From an uncultured Campylobacter sp. (GTDB lineage Bacteria > Campylobacterota > Campylobacteria > Campylobacterales > Campylobacteraceae), in the NCBI RefSeq assembly GCF_937973075.1, contig NZ_CALBWL010000062.1, forward strand, positions 1-35,082: a stretch of 35,082 bases of DNA. Reading direction: 5' to 3'. The notes under the pieces are model-generated. The model was given only the letters and a program-made list of their open reading frames with translations. It was not told where the DNA came from and did no database searches. Below are positions 33,372 to 35,082 of the stretch, in pieces (position 1 is the stretch's first letter; each line of letters starts with the position of its first letter). Made by a program: the position numbers and the translations under genes.

Positions 33372-34063
33372 GATCGCTCCTTTCTTGCGGGCGCGCCACA
33401 AAGCCGCGCCGCATAAATTTTAAAATTCCTTTATTAGGATCCTGCTATTAAGATTCTGCAAATTTTAGCATTTCATATAATTATACCGCGAAAGGGAATT
33501 TTAAAATTCCAAAATCTCACGCAGGATAGAATTTAACGCCATTGCGCGCCGTAAAATCTCGCTGCAAATCAAAGCTCTAAAATATAGCTCGACGCGGAAT
33601 CTCGCACTGCGGCGCGGCGACGTACATAACTGCCGCAACAAATACGGCGCGAACGGATAGCAAAACGGAGCCGCCAAGCATACGGCGCCCGAGCGGTAGC
33701 AGCGGGCATGCAAGACTTTAATTCCGCAGCAGCGCATAATTTGGCTCACGAAGATGCGCGATACGGCATAACGCACAGCAAATTTCGCGGCCGCGTGAAA
33801 TTTTAAATTTCACGGTGAGTTCGTACGTACGGCATGCAATTTAAAATTTTACGACAGCTATGGCGCGGCGTGCAGCGATCTAAATTTATGACAAGTAGCA
33901 GCGCGCAAATTTTAATCCCGCGACAATCAGGCGACGGGTGCGTGGAGTACAATTTAATTTACGAGCGCATAGCCGACATATCATCGCACAAATTTAGTTT
34001 GCAGCGGGCAGCACAGCGCAAAATTTCATTGCCGCGACGCAGCGGCTCGTAAAATTTAGCTCT
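33372..34063. other. Non-coding DNA with palindromic repeats
   Basis: The gene-proximal part carries the ribosome site of the zinc-finger gene. Beyond it, frames are short and Arg-rich, and I see no domain. It includes one of two copies of a palindrome-bearing repeat (33788-33814). Confidence 0.5.
33788..33814. repeat. Palindrome-bearing repeat, copy 1
   Basis: GCGGCCGC followed by GTGAAATTTTAAATTTCAC, a 19-base perfect palindrome around one T. An exact 27-base copy is at 34371-34397. Weaker similarity continues about 30 bases further (G(T/C)GAG(T/C)TCG, CGGCATG). Confidence 0.88.
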
Positions 34064-34064
34064 A

Positions 34065-34150
34065 CTGCCGCACAGCTATAGCCGCCTGCGCCTTTGCAAG
34101 CAAAGCGGATCAAGCATCCGTGTCCACTGCAGGCACTGCACGGCAGTGCA
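34065..34150 (-). pseudogene. Remnant copy of the CxxCxGxG zinc-finger coding region
   Basis: Read on the minus strand it gives LPCSACSGHG and ACKGAGGYSCAA, clearly related to TPCANCGGRG and TCKGAGGYSRAA of the large zinc-finger gene (about 32850-32940). Shared DNA words include GCACGGC, TTTGCAAG-like and CTATAGCC. Only about 85 bases match; flanks are unrelated AT/GC repeat DNA. A duplication scar. Confidence 0.75.
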
Positions 34151-34370
34151 TAAAATTTAATCCGGGCGCCGCAAACCTCCGCCAACATGACTGATCGTAC
34201 GAGCGTAAAATTTAGTTTGCGATGCCGCGTAATTCAACTCGCAGCGGCGCACGTCGCGGCGCAAGCGCGAATTTTAGATCGTGCGGCGATCTGCTGCGCG
34301 ACCGACGGATTAATTTCACGGTGCGCTCGACATGAAATTTAGAATCTCGTAGCGACACATGACACTGTGT

Positions 34371-34397
34371 GCGGCCGCGTGAAATTTTAAATTTCAC
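34371..34397. repeat. Palindrome-bearing repeat, copy 2
   Basis: Exact copy of 33788-33814. A diverged third relative, CATGAAATTTTAAATCTTG, follows at about 34411, and CATGAAATTTAGAATCTCG lies at 34331. Confidence 0.88.
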
Positions 34398-34717
34398 AGC
34401 GAGCTCGCGGCATGAAATTTTAAATCTTGCCGCAAGTGAGCTCGCAAGCTCGCGGGCGGCTCGGTTTAAGATCTTGCGCCCGGTTTTTGCGCGGAATTTC
34501 GCGAGCGGAATTTCAAATGCAAACCCGCGCAGGTTTCGCACCGAATTTCTGCGTAGATCTTGCGCGAAATTTAACGAAATTTCGCGCGCCGAGCTCGGCG
34601 CGCGAAAATCCGACTAATCCGACTAACCAAAACTCGACCGGCTAAAACCCGGCGCAATAAAACCCAAGTATAGCAAAACCATGACGCACTAAAACCGGGG
34701 CGCGATAAACTCGCCGC

Positions 34718-34775
34718 AGCTTGAAGGCAAGATTTATTGCTACCGAAGCTTGAGGGAAAAATTTATCGCTACCGA
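34718..34775 (+). repeat. 29-bp tandem repeat, two copies
   Basis: Units start AGCTTGA(A/G)GG at 34718 and 34747 and both end ATTTAT(T/C)GCTACCGA. A third partial unit (AGCCC) follows. Just upstream, TCCGACTAA and AAAACC(C/G)GG words also recur. The whole stretch 34151-34846 otherwise has no gene. Confidence 0.75.
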
Positions 34776-34829
34776 AGCCCACAGCTAAATTTTACCGCCC
34801 AAGCGCGGAATTTTCGGCTTTGGCTTCGG

Positions 34830-35082
34830 GCGCCGAAAATAAAATTTCACGCCAATCCGCTTATTACGCCCTCGCTCGTGATCTTCATATTTAGCGCATT
34901 AGGAACCTTCGGTAGCCCCGGCATAAGCATTATCTTGCCGCAGACGGCGACGATGAAGCCTGCTCCCGTACGGATCTGAAGGTCCTTGACGCTGAGTTTA
35001 AAGCCGCGTGCGCGCCCGAGCGCCTTGGCATCGTCGCTGAAGCTATACTGCGTCTTTGCGATACAGACGTTTAGCCGCTCAA
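34830..35082. repeat. Outer direct repeat, right copy (3' end of fhs)
   Basis: Matches 25889-26144 and begins about 17 bases beyond the stop codon (GCGCCGAAAATAAAATTTCA). The right boundary is outside the window. Confidence 0.9.
34847..35082 (-). CDS. fhs: Formate--tetrahydrofolate ligase, C-terminal end (gene continues past the window)
   Basis: 78 codons of the C-terminus: LERLNVCIAKTQYSFSDDAK, GAGFIVAVCGKIMLMPGLPK, then GVISGLA and the stop at 34847-34849. The enzyme joins formate to tetrahydrofolate with ATP, feeding one-carbon metabolism. The frame is open to the edge, so I take this as the resident gene. Its protein matches the fragment at 25909-26144 except for conservative changes such as SEG against SDG. 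The window cannot show whether the rest is intact. Confidence 0.9.
   Translation of the reverse strand, partial: ERLNVCIAKTQYSFSDDAKALGRARGFKLSVKDLQIRTGAGFIVAVCGKIMLMPGLPKVPNALNMKITSEGVISGLA

Noticed and set aside
33780..34780. CRISPR array
   Set aside because: The repeats are only two or three copies with irregular spacing and a palindromic core, and no cas-like gene is present.

Overview
The window reads as chromosomal DNA of a Campylobacterota species, most likely a Campylobacter with comparatively high GC (C. gracilis-like; the species is my inference). The reasons are the gene order, frequent TTG and GTG starts, tightly overlapping genes, and the constant recurrence of AAATTTTA-type words in coding and non-coding DNA. 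Two gene orders match ones I recall from sequenced relatives: spoT-tyrS-fabX-amiA, as around HP0775-HP0772 of Helicobacter pylori, and rodA / rluD-type pseudouridine synthase / FN3 lipoprotein / trmB / ftsE / ftsX / M23-type coiled-coil protein, as around Cj1282-Cj1275 of C. jejuni.

Layout. 1-5143: a (p)ppGpp synthetase/hydrolase C-terminus, tyrosyl-tRNA synthetase, a FabX-type flavoprotein and a periplasmic amidase, all + strand and partly overlapping. 5140-6933: a decayed ORF, a hairpin-rich gap and two small membrane proteins. 6934-15038: rodA (-), then a + strand run of pseudouridine synthase, FN3 lipoprotein, trmB, ftsE, ftsX and an EnvC-like protein. The run is joined by overlaps or gaps of a few bases and links ribosome/tRNA modification to cell-wall division. 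FtsEX plus a LytM protein lacking its metal ligands, with AmiA nearby, fits an amidase-activation system. 15042-16802: an 11-residue-repeat protein and a split threonine/serine exporter. 16857-25464: mixed cargo: an AT-rich unknown protein, a PepSY iron-type membrane protein behind a Fur-box-like site, two tandem membrane paralogues, an EamA transporter, a secreted vWA protein, a D-threonine-aldolase-like gene broken by a 40-bp insertion, and a pyrimidine-dimer glycosylase.

25889-35082 is a mosaic island. The 3' end of formate-tetrahydrofolate ligase (fhs) occurs twice as direct repeats about 8.9 kb apart. Nested inside, the 3' end of a histidine phosphatase gene also occurs twice, about 3.0 kb apart. 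Between the inner repeats lies a very AT-rich retron: a predicted msr-msd RNA with a1/a2 pairing and a branch guanosine, followed by a retron reverse transcriptase fused to a TOPRIM-like domain. To the right are the intact phosphatase, a Sel1/Hcp-like secreted protein, a large CxxCxGxG zinc-finger membrane protein, a remnant copy of that zinc finger, and about 1.4 kb of palindrome-rich non-coding DNA before fhs.

The retron is the best candidate for an unusual system here. It would be a compact RNA plus single-protein module, probably anti-phage, at a repeatedly remodelled locus. A second theme is that several housekeeping proteins (AmiA, RluD-type, TrmB and others) carry long low-complexity inserts built from the same short DNA words that fill the intergenic DNA.
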